Assembly: GCF_018991925.1 (NCBI RefSeq)
Contig: NW_024753828.1
Location: forward strand, 2,032,014 to 2,096,013
DNA: 64,000 bases
From: Homarus americanus
Taxonomy: Eukaryota; Arthropoda; Malacostraca; Decapoda; Nephropidae
Direction: 5' to 3'
Both the position numbers and the translations under genes were made by a program. Shown here piece by piece: positions 22,718 to 34,756 of the stretch; the first letter of the stretch is position 1; each line of letters begins with the position of its first letter. The notes below the pieces were generated by a model. That model worked only from the letters and a program-made list of their open reading frames with translations. It was not told the origin of the DNA and ran no database searches.

Positions 22718-25190
22718 ATCATGTAATGACATTCGTGTGTGTTCTTCGTTCCTGCCGCTCTCCTCACTCTAGTCCCATAGCTTCCTGTCTATGCATATCA
22801 TAATTCTAACATTATTCAATGACTTTTTATGTATTACAAATCTCACCTGCAAGTAATCTTCCTGAGTACTTCATACATGGCTTGACAAGTTGCAGGTATT
22901 ATGCGAGACAAACTTTGTTTTGATATCCTCGTTCTATACTGAAGTGACGTGTACTGTAGGTGCACCCAGTTGAAAGATATATGAGCATTGACTCTAGACG
23001 AGCCTCTGCAGATATATTCTCCTTCATACTGGTATCCTGTTATTTTTTATATATGGTTCCACTTTCGCTCGAAGTTTGTCAAAGGTGTTGGGTCCATTCT
23101 CATGTAATTGGTGAAGTCTTGCTCATGTCCATCTTGCAGTTCACGTAAAACCGTGGCATGACTTCACAACACTTTTCTTCGACCTAACCACTCTTTGCAC
23201 CATTCCCTTTTCTGCATTTGGTTCTTCTTTTTGCACATAGCAGCAATTATTACAGTACACAACGTTATGCTCTTCGCTTTAACTGTCCGGCGATTATTCC
23301 TGCGAGACAGTGAGGAGTGTGAGGGGGCGTGTTTAGGCCTTGCCACCAATGTGAGTGGGCGGGTTCCCTCTGTTTCTACACCACCCTCATCTTACTTACT
23401 TCTCTCAAGTCTTACTCTTACTCAGTTCCGTCACCTATTCTTTGGTAGCATGGACATTCTTTTGGTAACATGGTCGAGGGTCTAGGCACGTGAGCATGAT
23501 AATGCTGGCATCAAGTCACTTGGATGGAAATAAAGGTAAAATACTGTGGGAGAAAGGAATACACCTAAAGTACTCTAAAAACAAGTTTATTTATATGCAA
23601 TCAATGGGGAAAGATATTGTATTAATCATATAATTACCAGGCTCAACTCCTGGGCTTAGTGCAAACTCAATTCCTTCATTACTCTTACTCACAACGTTAC
23701 TGGTGTTACATTACATGGCACTCATTGTAGATTATCTTACTCAGCATATTCGTTAATAATTAAACTAGCATATACAGGGTCCACTACCCAACATAGGATA
23801 ATTATTTCCATCTAATTATCCCTAACATACATGTTACAACCCTCTCTGTGGACATACACTTCCAAGGAGTAACCCAGGGTAGAGCACTGGGGCTCCACCT
23901 GTTGTTATTGTGGGGTAGCCAGACACATGGCGGGTCTGGGGTCTGGCCCAACGAAGCCGTGGGGCACATTAATCAAGCCGCATCTGTGCCATCTTCTCAT
24001 ATATGATCCCGGCTGGACATCTAATACATCCGAGGCGGTTGTTGGATGGTAGAGCGATTCAAGAATCACCAGGATCTGGAGACAAACGGGAGAGCAGACG
24101 TCAGGGGACGGGGAAACATGACAACACAAACAAACTCTCTTGTCTAGACGACAGACGTATTTACGTTATATTACTTCTACACTGGGTGAATGACAATTCA
24201 ACTGTTAAATCATGAACACTGGTGAACACTGATATTCCCTACAATTGACTAAATCAAACTGAATGGCTAGGGAACACAGAACATACCTGGAGACAAACGG
24301 GAGAGCAGACGTTAGGGGACGCTGTCGATCGATCGATGGATGAAGTAAAGTGTGAAGAAATCTTGATGCAGATGCATAGATTGGTGGTGCGGGAACTGGA
24401 CTTGAAGAATAATGGTGGAATTTGGAGGGACTTGGGGTTGGTGGATAGTGCAGAAGGAAAGCGAGGAAATTGGAAAATAGTAGTAGAATGCTAGGTCTTG
24501 GGGCTCAACCCAAATGCTTCTGTTATCTCATGTTTGTGTTTAAGCTAAATTTCGTCTTAGGTGTTATATTTATGTCAGGTGTTTGTATGTTTAGCAACTG
24601 TTGCAATTTTGCCTTTCATTTTCGTGTGTTATGTCCTAGCCAATGGTGAGGAGTCTAGGGCAGGTACTTGTGTTTCTGCCAAGAACATCCTATCTTTTTA
24701 TGATCTAATGTTGTGTGTGGTTTGGCTGCCAAGGTTGTCACTGGGGTAACCTTGCATCTCTCCCTTACCAGTAGTATATATACCCCTGAGTTGCCAGTGA
24801 TCGCTACTCACGCAATGACAATAATTACAAACAAACTAACTGTTACTCATTCAAAGATGACCCTCAGTTGACAAAGGTCTGGCGAATTACTGGAGTTGAT
24901 TTACACAGACTAATTCAAGATTGAGCTTCCCAGGAGAAAGTGGAAAAAACAACGTATTGATAAAGGTCTTCACAAAGACGGGGCTTACTGGGAGGGATCA
25001 CGAGGGTAAACACGCTCCTTCTAGGGGTCGCTAACTCACTCATGTTTTGCGGGCGTGGAGTTTAATAAGAATCATTAGTTAAATAGATCAGCAGTCAACG
25101 TGACCATGACAACACCATGGTGATCGCACCACACCCGCCACTGCCGACCACCTACCGGCGCCAGACTATGACTGCCGCCAACCACCCCCG
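22718..25190. other. Interior of Harbinger-like element, no gene recognised
   Basis: Only short frames with no recognisable motif. It contains the 36-bp direct repeat at 24074 and 24287. Confidence 0.5.
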
Positions 25191-25269
25191 TGTGTACAAC
25201 ACACAGGATTTGCCCAGTAAACGGGCAAAGCCCGCCGGGCATTGCTCGATCGTGTGGACGGGGCTTTAG

Positions 25270-26120
25270 TAAACTCAATATTGTCCAAGAAGTTAAGTAA
25301 TTTCTTATTTGAAAGTCAGTTTACTAACTTAAATCACTTGCCATTTTATTTGGCGCAGGGAGTTGCCATACCAATTTTTCTATTCCCACTATTGTATTAC
25401 CTCTGGCAGTGATATTTTTATTTTGTTACTAGTCAGTATCTTCCAAGTTTGCCGTTGTACATAATATACTATCCCATAAGACACTCAAGTCTAGGACCCC
25501 AGTAATTAGTGAAACTCAGGTTCCAGTTTAGTGTCTACACATGTTTGTAACATGGGTAGGTATATGTATGGGGTTTATTCTGCGAGCACAGTTAAATCCT
25601 CCTAGAAGCTCTGAAGTGGTGACGGAGCGATGTATTAGTTCTTACTTTATATAAATGTGGGGGAGTACTTTAAGCTTATATAATCATATAAGCTATGAGG
25701 TGGCATGGTCATACCACGTGACGGGTAAGTTCCAGCCTGGAGGCGGGGCCCTAAAATGCAAGGTCAGATTTTAGACGCCAGATAGACCTGGCATTATCAC
25801 TGCTACTCGCAAACCGGATGTATTTAGTAGAGCTAATCTATTATAGCCTCCATCCTCACTTAACTCTCATGGCTATAGTGAATAAGTGATGGCGATATAC
25901 ACTTGGAACTGTATAGAATATATTTTCCTGAATGAAATCAAGTAACTTCGGTTTTGCTAATAAAATCCAATAAACTTCACATGTTCCAGCTCCATTAACT
26001 CAAGAATCGACGGTCAAGGGCCAGAACAAGGAGCCACTGGTAATAACCGAAAACAACCATACGAAATGTTGCCCCCACAAGTACAGTATATACCATGTAA
26101 ACAAGTCAGTTATGTACAGG
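25270..26120. other. No recognised feature
   Basis: Unique-looking AT-rich DNA without supported open frames. Confidence 0.5.
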
Positions 26121-26123
26121 GTA

Positions 26124-26282
26124 TGTACTATCGTGGACAAAAGTACGCTCCTTGTAGTGAAACTTGATACACGGGAGTCTCCGAACTGACTTAACCAGAT
26201 TGTTATCTGATGCGGGGTGTACTGTGCGGGTCGATACTGCTACCGTTTGGGAAGGAGCGAACTTTTGTCCACGATAGTACAT
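26124..26282. mobile_element. Short inverted-repeat element, probably a Tc1/mariner-like MITE
   Basis: The left arm TGTACTATCGTGGACAAAAG and the inverted right arm share about 28 bases with one or two mismatches around a ~100 bp interior. TATCGTGGACAAAAGT resembles Tc1/mariner terminal repeats. A clean TA duplication could not be read at both ends, so the class assignment is tentative. Confidence 0.6.
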
Positions 26283-26289
26283 TATACCA

Positions 26290-27165
26290 GTGAAGGAAAC
26301 ACTACAGTATCTGAATGTGGAAATCATTTACACGAGAATGCATGGCCTGTATCGATCGATTTCCAGCATGCCAAATGGTATAGTACATATTGAAACGAAA
26401 TATTCTAACATTAAGCAGGCAAGTATTAAAAATAAATGAAGAGTCTCATACTGAAGGCATTATAGGCGAGGAATAGGGTCACGAGTTTTGAGGCAGTTAC
26501 TCCCGAAACTTTTTTCCAATTTAGTACCGTGCTCACTAACTAGATGGCGGGGTTTACCCGGGGTAAGAAACGTACTGATAAAGGGCAATTGGTCACCCTC
26601 AGAGTGCGCCCTGACTACTATTTAAGAGCGATATGATTTCCTCGTTCTTTAACCCTCATTGGCACGAGCTACAGCGAAGCATGGAAAAGCTATAGCAAGT
26701 TACTATACTAGTACCCTAGACAATATTTACCAACTGGCTTAAGCAAGTTTGAGACCATAGATTTTTCTACATGTACCAAATAAGGTCATCGAGATTGAAG
26801 TTTGTTCAGGAGACCTCTTTCCCAGAATCATTAAACTTAAAGCAAGAGTTACCAGGAAACAATTTCATAATGTCAGAAATGTTTGGGCATGAATTAGAAG
26901 TGTTTACAGCACGAATTGGAAGCGTTTAATTTTCGCCAAATCTGCTTTACGTGGTTATATAACCAACTTCATGGTTGCTTGTAATCTACAAGTCTAGTGC
27001 AGACACTTTGCGTCATGTAATTAGTTTAATGGTTTTAACCGTGTAAAGTTAATAGAAACTTTATGCTATAACCTTCAACAAACTATTTATAATGAGATCA
27101 TTAAAGCCGATAAAAAGCTTAGTCATAGAGTAATAACGGTATTAAAATATTGTGGCAATAAAAGT
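26290..27165. other. Intergenic sequence, 3' flank of gene 2
   Basis: No gene recognised. Confidence 0.5.
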
Positions 27166-27171
27166 TTTATT
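27166..27171 (-). promoter_or_regulatory. Gene 2 poly(A) signal AATAAA
   Basis: CAATAAAACTTTT on the minus strand, about 180 bases after the gene 2 stop codon. Confidence 0.6.
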
Positions 27172-27217
27172 GAATAATGCTCAAGTGTATACAATGCAAG
27201 ATTATGATTGGAAGTGC

Positions 27218-27365
27218 TGGTGTACAAGGGACTAGTTAATAAAGGCTGGCAATAGTGGACGCCGCGAGGGCACTAGACGGCGGTGGTATGAATTCTGGTG
27301 TACAAAGGATTGGTTAATAAAGGCCGGCATTAGTGGACGCCGCGAGGACACTAGACGGCGGCGGG
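27218..27365. repeat. 78-bp tandem duplication covering the gene 2 stop codon
   Basis: TGGTGTACAA...GACGCCGCGAG...CACTAGACGGCGG occurs at 27218 and again at 27296. The right copy carries the stop codon used (27353-27351); the left copy repeats the last coding bases and the stop in the 3' UTR. Confidence 0.85.
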
Positions 27366-29118
27366 AGTACCGTAGGTGCCCTGCACGAACATGGTGTCAT
27401 ACACTGTCCGGAGGTCAGTCAAGGTTGTCCTTTGAGTGTTTATGATCGACCGTACCAGTGTGGAGGTGTAGGTCAGGCTGTGGAAGAAACCAGTTTACCA
27501 TCAGTACCTGAACCAATATATTCAGTTTTATACCAAGTTAAGAGTCCTAACGCCTGGCGGGTTACGGTTAAACTAGGGCAACAGACAGTTTATACATACG
27601 CCTGTGTGACGAGGGTGGTGACGGTGATCTGATTGATGACGTAAGAGGTGTGGGTGATTGTGACGTGGTCTACCACCACTTCAGTCACCATCCTGAAGTC
27701 AGACTTCAGGCAGTTGACGGTGACCGACGTGGGCCTGACAACTACCGTGGTCTGGAGAGCGACGTGGTCGTCGACTGGTGTTTGTACCACCTGTAGACGA
27801 CAACATTAGCGATTACCTATTTTGATAAACTGCTATATTACTGTTATATTAACAACCAATGCTATAATATATATGTGACAACCTATACAGTAATGTGTAG
27901 CAACCTATATAGTATCAACAGCTAGAAGTTTAAGCTAGTTAATGTTAATACTAGTTAAACTAGGGTTATATCAACCGGTGTTGGTGGTTGTTCAACCTGC
28001 ACCGAATTACATTCTCCAGGTTCACTTAAAACGGCGATCTACATTTACCTACCGCGTGCGTTCCCGCCGTGATGGTCTGTAGTCTAAGGGAAGTCAGAGT
28101 CACTGCTACGCTGTGGAAAGCCAGGTCAGTCAAGGTCACGAACCTGTCCAGTGTGACTGTCTGGGTGACAGTGGGCGTGATTAAGGACTCCACCCGCCTG
28201 ACCTGACCACTGCCGACGCCAGAGCCGAAGACGGGGCCACTGCCGACGCCAGAGCCGAAGACGGGGCCACTGCCGACGCCAGAGCCGAAGACGGGGCCAC
28301 TGCCGACGCCAGAGCCGAAGACGGGGCCACTGCCGACGCCAGAGCGAAGACGGGGCCACTGCCGACGCCAGAGCCGAAGACGGGCCACTGCTGACGCCAG
28401 AGCCGAAGACGGGGCCACTGCCGACGCCAGAGCCGAAGACGGGGCCACTGCCGACGCCAGAGCCGAAGACGGGGCCACTGCCGACGCCAGATCCACTGCC
28501 GACGCCAGATCCACTGCCGACGCCAGAGCCAAAGACGGGGCCACTGCCGACGCCTGAGCTAAAGACGGTGTCACTGCCGACGCCAAAGACGGGCCACTGC
28601 CGACGCCAGAGCCAAAGACGGTGTCACTGCCGACGCCAAAGACGGGGCCAGACGCCAGAGCCTACTGCCGACGCCCACTGCCGACGCCAAAGACGGTGCC
28701 ACTGCCGACGCCAAAGACGGTGCCACTGCCGACGCCAGAGCCAAAGACGGGGCCACTGCCGACGCCAGAGCCAAAGACGGGGCCACTGCTACCTTGGCCA
28801 GTGTTGCCCTGACCCAAAACGGTGTTATCGCCTACAAGATTAACAATGGGACCTCTTCTCTGTTCTTGGGTCAGAATTATGTTTGCATTCTGTGGAAAAC
28901 AGTACAACTTTAATTTGTATCAAACAATACGTATCCTAAGAAATTAAGTCAACAAGTGATCAAATTTGACACGGAGTAATATTTCATAAAAAAAAATTTG
29001 GATATATTTTTAGTTAAGAACGAGAGATATTAACCGGTCTTCGACGATAATCACCAGCCTGTGCAGGAGAAACGGCCAGGATGGCTAGAGCCAGAGTTAG
29101 TGCTACGAGCGTCCACAT
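27351..29118 (-). CDS. Gene 2: secreted Thr/Val-rich protein with 10-residue Gly/Ser/Val repeats
   Basis: Paralogue of gene 1 with the same structure. Exons 29118-29035, 28889-28053, 27790-27600 and 27477-27351 have phases 0, 0, 2; donors are GTTAAT, GTAGGT and GTATGT. Exon 1 encodes the signal peptide MWTLVALTLALAILAVSPAQ followed by AGDYRRRP. Exon 2 starts NANIILTQEQRRGPIVN and enters GSGVGSGPVF repeats (30-bp unit, with 18- and 24-bp variants). It ends TPTVTQTVTLDRFVTLTDLA and LRLQTITAGTHA. Exons 3 and 4 match gene 1 closely (VTITHTSYVINQITVTTLVT; ALTYTSTLVRSIINTQRTTL) but the C-terminus differs (QGTYGTPAAV). Single-base losses near 28346, 28384 and 28590 and a changed stretch at 28640-28680 shift the frame inside the array, yet both ends of exon 2 are in the same frame. 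They may be sequencing errors in the repeat or real decay. About 412 residues if intact. Function unknown. Confidence 0.75.
28207..28795 (-). repeat. 30-bp coding tandem repeat in gene 2
   Basis: About 18-20 units based on CCACTGCCGACGCCAGAGCC + GAAGACGGGG (plus strand), encoding GSGVGSGPVF. Mixed with 18-bp (CCACTGCCGACGCCAGAT) and 24-bp units. The high identity of neighbouring units at 28207-28326 suggests recent expansion. Confidence 0.95.
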
Positions 29119-30305
29119 CTGGGAAGAAATATAGGATTTATTACAATTCTTCATTAGTGTACATAATGTTGGATGAAAACAAATGATTTTAATAATAGTT
29201 TTTAGGCACACGATTAAGCAGCATGATTTTACGGTTTTTTTTCCCCGAGGCAAGAAAAGTGACAAGACGTTATGCAAGTATTTAGAAACAAAATTGAACA
29301 TACTAATAAATACCCCTAATGTTAACATAAGTTAATTACATAGCGTAGACTTTGAAAGATGCATTAACAACGTAATCCATAGTTACAAAAATATTCAATC
29401 CCAATTTGACAATGATTATCAAGTTTATCGAGACGTAAGTAATACTTATTCATCAAACCCATTAAATAAACACAAGCCATTATCAATAATAAAGAAAATA
29501 TCCCATTAACTCGCATTATAAAATTTAAAACGGAACACTTGAAGTACTTAACCTTAACAATGACTGTACAGTTAAGTGCTCATCAAGAGCAAGCTGAAGA
29601 CAGAATGACATGCCTGGCGACCTACCCTCCCTCTTTGCCTTCCTCAACCTCCATACCCCCTCTTTCACTCCCTTCACCTCCCTCACCCCCATACCCCCTC
29701 TTTCACTCCCTTCACCTCCCTCACCCCCCCATCCCCCCTTTTCACAGGCGATATTCGTCAACAAAAGAAGTGTCATTACCTCGCTTATCCCTCAGTACAA
29801 ATATTTCTTGAAGTAATATTCATAACTTCTGTGATATTAACTAACCGTTGGAATATTACTAGAAATTTATTGACTGAAATAACCTTTCAATTTATTATCT
29901 TTGGATCGTAGCAACAGGGGTGGAACACGTAACGAGGTTAACTACCATCGTTATAATTTGTCCTCGTCCTTCGCTCCTGCTTAATGGACGAGTTGACAGT
30001 TATGAGTAAACACAAGAAATACACTCCGTCACGTTCGTAGAGTGATGCGGTATATATAATTTGTAATAAAAGTTTAAAGTCCTGCTATAATAGTAGAGAT
30101 AAGTTTATTTCTCTAAAAACAGGGCCGCCATTTACCATGACGTCACCAGTCACCACCTACCCTGCAGACGACGCTCTCTATCAAACTCACATTAATAGTA
30201 CAAAGGTGGCCTCTTTAGACCCCAAATGCCACGTTCAGGTAAGTCTTAAGGGTGTTTTTTTTATGGTCTAAGTCATGGACATTTCGTAAGTGAAAAAATG
30301 TGCCG

Positions 30306-30405
30306 TGGAGAGCAGCTTCAAACATAGATTGGATGGATATATGAGCTATAGGGGTTGGGTGTTAATGGGACTGCAGTTTCCTCCATTCTTATGTTCTTAT
30401 GGACA
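30306..30405 (+). mobile_element. Solo 3' end of a CR1-like LINE (A2 copy)
   Basis: Equivalent of 783-872: ESSFKHRLDGYMSYRGWV, a stop, and the TTCTTATG octamer tail. Confidence 0.7.
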
Positions 30406-31899
30406 TAAACAACTCCCATGTTCACACCAGCTCAGCTGTCATGTAATCTTACCTGGTAGACTTTCTCTTCTTTTTTTCGAGTGCATTTACAGAGTATATC
30501 AGTACTAGTGGAGATACAAGTAAATTTAGAAGTAATGACATTGTCTGGACTTTGTTTTGAGAATGCCTGATGACATGACAACAAAGTCCATTTTTTGTTT
30601 TGATGATTCACTAATGAATCAATGGGATATATCATTTACAGGTATATTAATTAATGGGTAAAATTTTACTTAAACTACTATAAGGGTTTGGATGCTTAGA
30701 TTCGAGATAGGCTATATTGGGTAAATTTTAAGTTTTGGTCATCCTTGTACTTCGACAGACTATGTTTTTTTTCTGATGGTTTGCGATGTGTTATGAACGA
30801 TTTAGACCTTCATTTTTATCGGAAATCACTAGTTTTGAGTTACTACCCCACCCTTACCGATGTACTGTATGTTAAGCTAACCTTATAACTCATCATACCC
30901 TAACCCAACATATCTGTATTTTCTTGTGATCGAAAAATGTTTTGCGACAGAAATCCAGTAGAGATAATTTGTCTTCTTGTTTAAAGAACTTAATCCCCTA
31001 GTTAGAATCTTAAGGTTCCCCAGATGACCAAAACGAAAATAATACCAATATTGTTTGGAATGTTTATACTTTCAAATTTGTAGTAGGGGCAGCTAATATC
31101 AATTAAGTTAGTTAATGTGCTTAGTAATATTTATATATTTAATATAGCATTACGGTGTTGCACAGTAAAGCACAATTAATTATCTAATAATATTTATTTA
31201 CAGAGCCGATCAGCCGAAAGGTTGCACAACTACTTCCAGGGTTCCTCAAAGAGATGAAAGAAGTTTACCAAAAGTAGATGTCATTATGATAAAAGAGTAT
31301 TATCAAGAACTCCGCCATCCAGCTATGAAGCACGTTAAATTACATAAGTCATCTGATCATCTCAAGCCCATCCCCTGGCCATGGTCGTCCCTAGTCCTTC
31401 CACAATATTGAATATAGACACCAGTGACGAAACTTACATTTTCCAGACATGAAATAGAAAAGTGATGAAAACTTTCACGTTGGAGTTATCGGTCTTTTGC
31501 ATCATTTTGGCAGCCCAGCAAGGAAATACACATGATGATACTTGAGCAGTTATTTATTTTAACCCAAAATAAGGTATGTCTGTGTATATCAACACTGTAT
31601 ATAGCCACAAGTCCTGTATTTCTGCTGGTAACAACACATACACCACAGCTGGCTGGGCGGCTCACACTAGTCAGTAACGTCACAACCAAACCCAGAGCTT
31701 TTCGCAGTCACGTGACTTTGTAGCAACTTTAACCTTCATTTTTTTTCACTTTTTGGCTAAATTTATTTAAAAACTTCATTACCATAGTGAACTTAAGCGT
31801 TTTCTTTATCTATTGACCTGCCATCTAACGAAAAAATTCCGACCGTCAACTCGTCCATTGTCAAAACTTGTCTTCCACACTTGACTAAAACTCGGAACA

Positions 31900-32085
31900 T
31901 GAAGGAACAACTCCACAAGCTTATCAAACAGTATTACGGAATCCAGGAAAATCAGAAAAAAAGGCACGGAAAAAACTTAACCTAACCTACGTGCAATGCC
32001 ATCATATATATATTGTGTTGTCAATGTGTACAAGTCCTGTGAATTTTTTTCCTGTGACTTTCCGTTCACCGTATTACGAGGTACA
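31900..32085 (+). repeat. Dispersed TTAGG-core repeat (copy 3)
   Basis: A2 equivalent of copy 1 at 2330-2510. Confidence 0.75.
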
Positions 32086-32105
32086 AGTTATTGCTTCAGC
32101 TGTAA

Positions 32106-32222
32106 TAAACCAGTCAGTCAGTCAGTTGGTAAAGTCAGTCAGTCAGTAAAGTAAGTCAGTCGGCCAGTCAGCCAGCCAGTCAGTAAAGTAAGTCAGTCGG
32201 TCGGTCAGTAAGTCAGAAAAGT
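32106..32222. repeat. (CAGT)n microsatellite, A2
   Basis: Equivalent of 2523-2632, with a few more units. Confidence 0.9.
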
Positions 32223-32284
32223 CATTTAAGTCAGTAAAATCCGTCCGCGTAAAACCAAACCAAAATACCTATCACCCGAGCCAT

Positions 32285-32893
32285 TTCAATTGTTTATTCC
32301 TTGATAGAGGAAGCGGGATCCTAGTGCTGTCACTAGGTACCCCTGTACAATGACACCAGAAGCATCTGGCAAGTGTGACAAGTATATACAGTATAAATAT
32401 TATAAAGGGGCTTACTAAAGCCTAAGGAAGGAAGGATATTCCTTTAACACATAATCAATGTTATTTACATAGTATCTGGCCAGTATGGGGAGGATCATCG
32501 TGTCGTGGAGTGGTGGTCCAGCAGGCGTCACGGAAGCGTTGTGTGTGGGGACATCTTAGGAGGTAGTGGATAAGGGTGAGGCTGTCGGGTCTTCTGCATA
32601 ATGCACAAGAGCGTTGCTCAGGGGATGCGGGGATACCAATCTCCCAAGCAGTCATACCCAATGATGATACGGGCAGCAATCACGTCCCCTTTCCGCGACC
32701 CTTTCCCATAGACGTACGAGAGGTCAGGAAGTTTACGGAGGACACCGTACCAGGTGGGCGGGGAGACCAGGGGGATGGCTGCTTCCCGAGCTTCTCTGTT
32801 TGCGGCGAATTTGGATTCTAAGCTGCAAAAGTGTTCGAGGAACAACGTCGCCAGGTGTGGCCTTGTTGCAGCCAGTCTTGGCACCCGAGCCAT
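32285..32893 (-). mobile_element. 3' end of an I/Jockey-like LINE
   Basis: On the minus strand a ~90-residue frame (32893-32618; PPTWYGVLRKLPDLSYVYGK, KGDVIAARIIIGYDCLGDWY) is followed in another frame (from 32679) by a terminal zinc knuckle with CALCRRPDSLTLIHYLLRCP. This order is typical of the distal end of RNase-H-bearing LINE ORF2 proteins. One frameshift separates the two parts. The 3' UTR extends to about 32285 with an AATAAAC near the end. Only this 3' fragment is present. Confidence 0.65.
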
Positions 32894-34642
32894 TACAAGA
32901 CTCTTTCAGTATATATTAAATTACAAGATAAAACAGTCATCATAAATACATAAAATAAATACATAACATGAAATACAAAAATTAGTTACTTAAATACAAG
33001 ATACACTTTAGAAAAATATCAAGACTTAATTAGTTAGATAAAATATTCAAGCTAACTGAATATCTTGTTCAGTAATAGAGCCATTAAGTTACTCAATTAC
33101 CTTTTATTTATAATATCTTAAGACGTAATAAACAGGGACCTAACCTAACTTAAAAACCAACAGGAACAAATTCTAATCACGAATAGTGTTCAGTAATTAT
33201 TTTTTTAACTAAAAATATTATTCCATGCTAATGAAAAACTTTATAATTAGCCTCACCATATCTATACCAGTAAATGTATATACAATTCAATTATTTATAT
33301 ATACCATCTCACGAGGCTGCATATATTAATTAACTAAACTTATTAAGTAGGTGTACCTTGGCGGTAGATTCTTATTGCTGGAGTTTAATTACACAACTAA
33401 AATTTGGTTGAAGTTAATTAACGGGAATAATTTAGGATTTGTCGAATTATTTATTCAAGAGGGTTTGCGAGGCAGTGAACGGCCGTACACACACACACAC
33501 GTGCTGGTGTATATTCCATGTGGTAATACTATGAATATACTCCCTCTGGTATCATTAGAATTTTCACTCTTGATATATTCACCCGTTTTTAATGGACAAA
33601 TCTTAATTCCACTGTGGTAATACCAATTAATTTTTTCGAGTAATTCTAAAGTTGACCATTATGGTAATACTATAATATTCGCTTATAATAAATATGCCCT
33701 TCTGGTAATACTCCAAATAGTTAGGTTATTAAAGTCAAGGGTGTCGTTTGGTGGATATGTGTTTAATTAAGATAATGATTACACAGCAAATATTTGAATA
33801 CACAGCACCATGGCAAATATTTAGCAATAAACATTACCCAAGTACATTATACCCATAAATAACAATAATCATAATTTTTTTTCATAAACAAAACAATAGT
33901 TCGATAATTTAATATATCCAGTAAAAAAAAGAAAGTTACTCCTGCCAAGATCTTCTTTAGCGCAGTTCAACATACAATGAATTGTCGAAGGAAAAAAAAA
34001 AGAAATCCTAAGTTACAGAAGAATACCAGGGGACAAGTTTACAAACACTCAAGTACTCGTGTTACAAAGAATCTTCTGTATGTGTTATCAAGTATTATTG
34101 TATGCGAGTAGTGTTTAAAAGGATCAGTTTCTTATTGTACGAAGTTTCAAGTCCATCCTCAATTTACTGGGATCACTGCCGACCACGTAATGAACGTTTA
34201 GCCGTCTGCCTCAACAGGAACTATCTTAAACTTTATATAAACCGATCAACTAATACCACACAAGTTACCATATTTTTATTTATGTTTTGGAAACTTAATT
34301 TTGAGCACTAAGAAAGTGAAATTAGTTCTAACCTCAACAGGTAGTTAGGATACGAGAAACCAAGGCATTAATATTAAATACGTTTAAATTTTTGGCATCA
34401 TCGTTAATATCTAGATAGTTTGTGTCAAGGTTAACGCTTTAAATAATTTAATATCCATTCATAGTATGGAGATTAGATTGAACGTTTGGAAGCAACATAC
34501 AGGATCAGGTCTCGATACTACAAATTGGAAGGGCTCCGTTTCCTATAAGTCTGCTGGTGTAGAGGAAAAACCATCAGAATTTTTCCTTCTAATTTTCTGC
34601 CAATTTAAACTATTATTGTAGGTCAACTTAAACTGGTAACAG

Positions 34643-34648
34643 TTTATT
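34643..34648 (-). promoter_or_regulatory. Gene 3 poly(A) signal AATAAA
   Basis: TTAAATAAACTG on the minus strand, about 110 bases after the gene 3 stop codon. It is conserved in A1 at 4988-4993. Confidence 0.6.
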
Positions 34649-34756
34649 TAAGATTATATTATGGCATACAGAATTTAACCTTTTAGGTCATCTTAATTAA
34701 AATCCAGTGATGCAGGTAATTTTCATTTAACAATTTTTCTTCATTACAAGGTTACA

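Larger units (their letters stand above)
21514..25265. mobile_element. Harbinger-like element with nested hAT insertion (3.75 kb)
   Basis: The left end begins AGGCCCGTCCACACGATCGA. The right end, inverted, begins AGCCCCGTCCACACGATCGA. The match continues over about 36 bases with three mismatches. Both ends are bordered by TTA (21511-21513 and 25266-25268), the target size and type of PIF/Harbinger. Subterminal GCCCG/CGGGC motifs are shared with the terminus at 13670. The interior carries the hAT element at 21779-22709, a 36-bp direct repeat (24074-24110 and 24287-24322, GGAGACAAACGGGAGAGCAG) and no recognisable DDE transposase. It could instead be two separate short elements whose outer ends happen to face apart. 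Confidence 0.6.

Noticed and set aside
23905..24215. Short frames around the 36-bp direct repeat as exons
   Set aside because: No homology recognised and located inside a transposon interior.
28568..28843. Plus-strand Arg/Cys-rich frames across the gene 2 repeat
   Set aside because: Antisense of the 30-bp array, with no other support.
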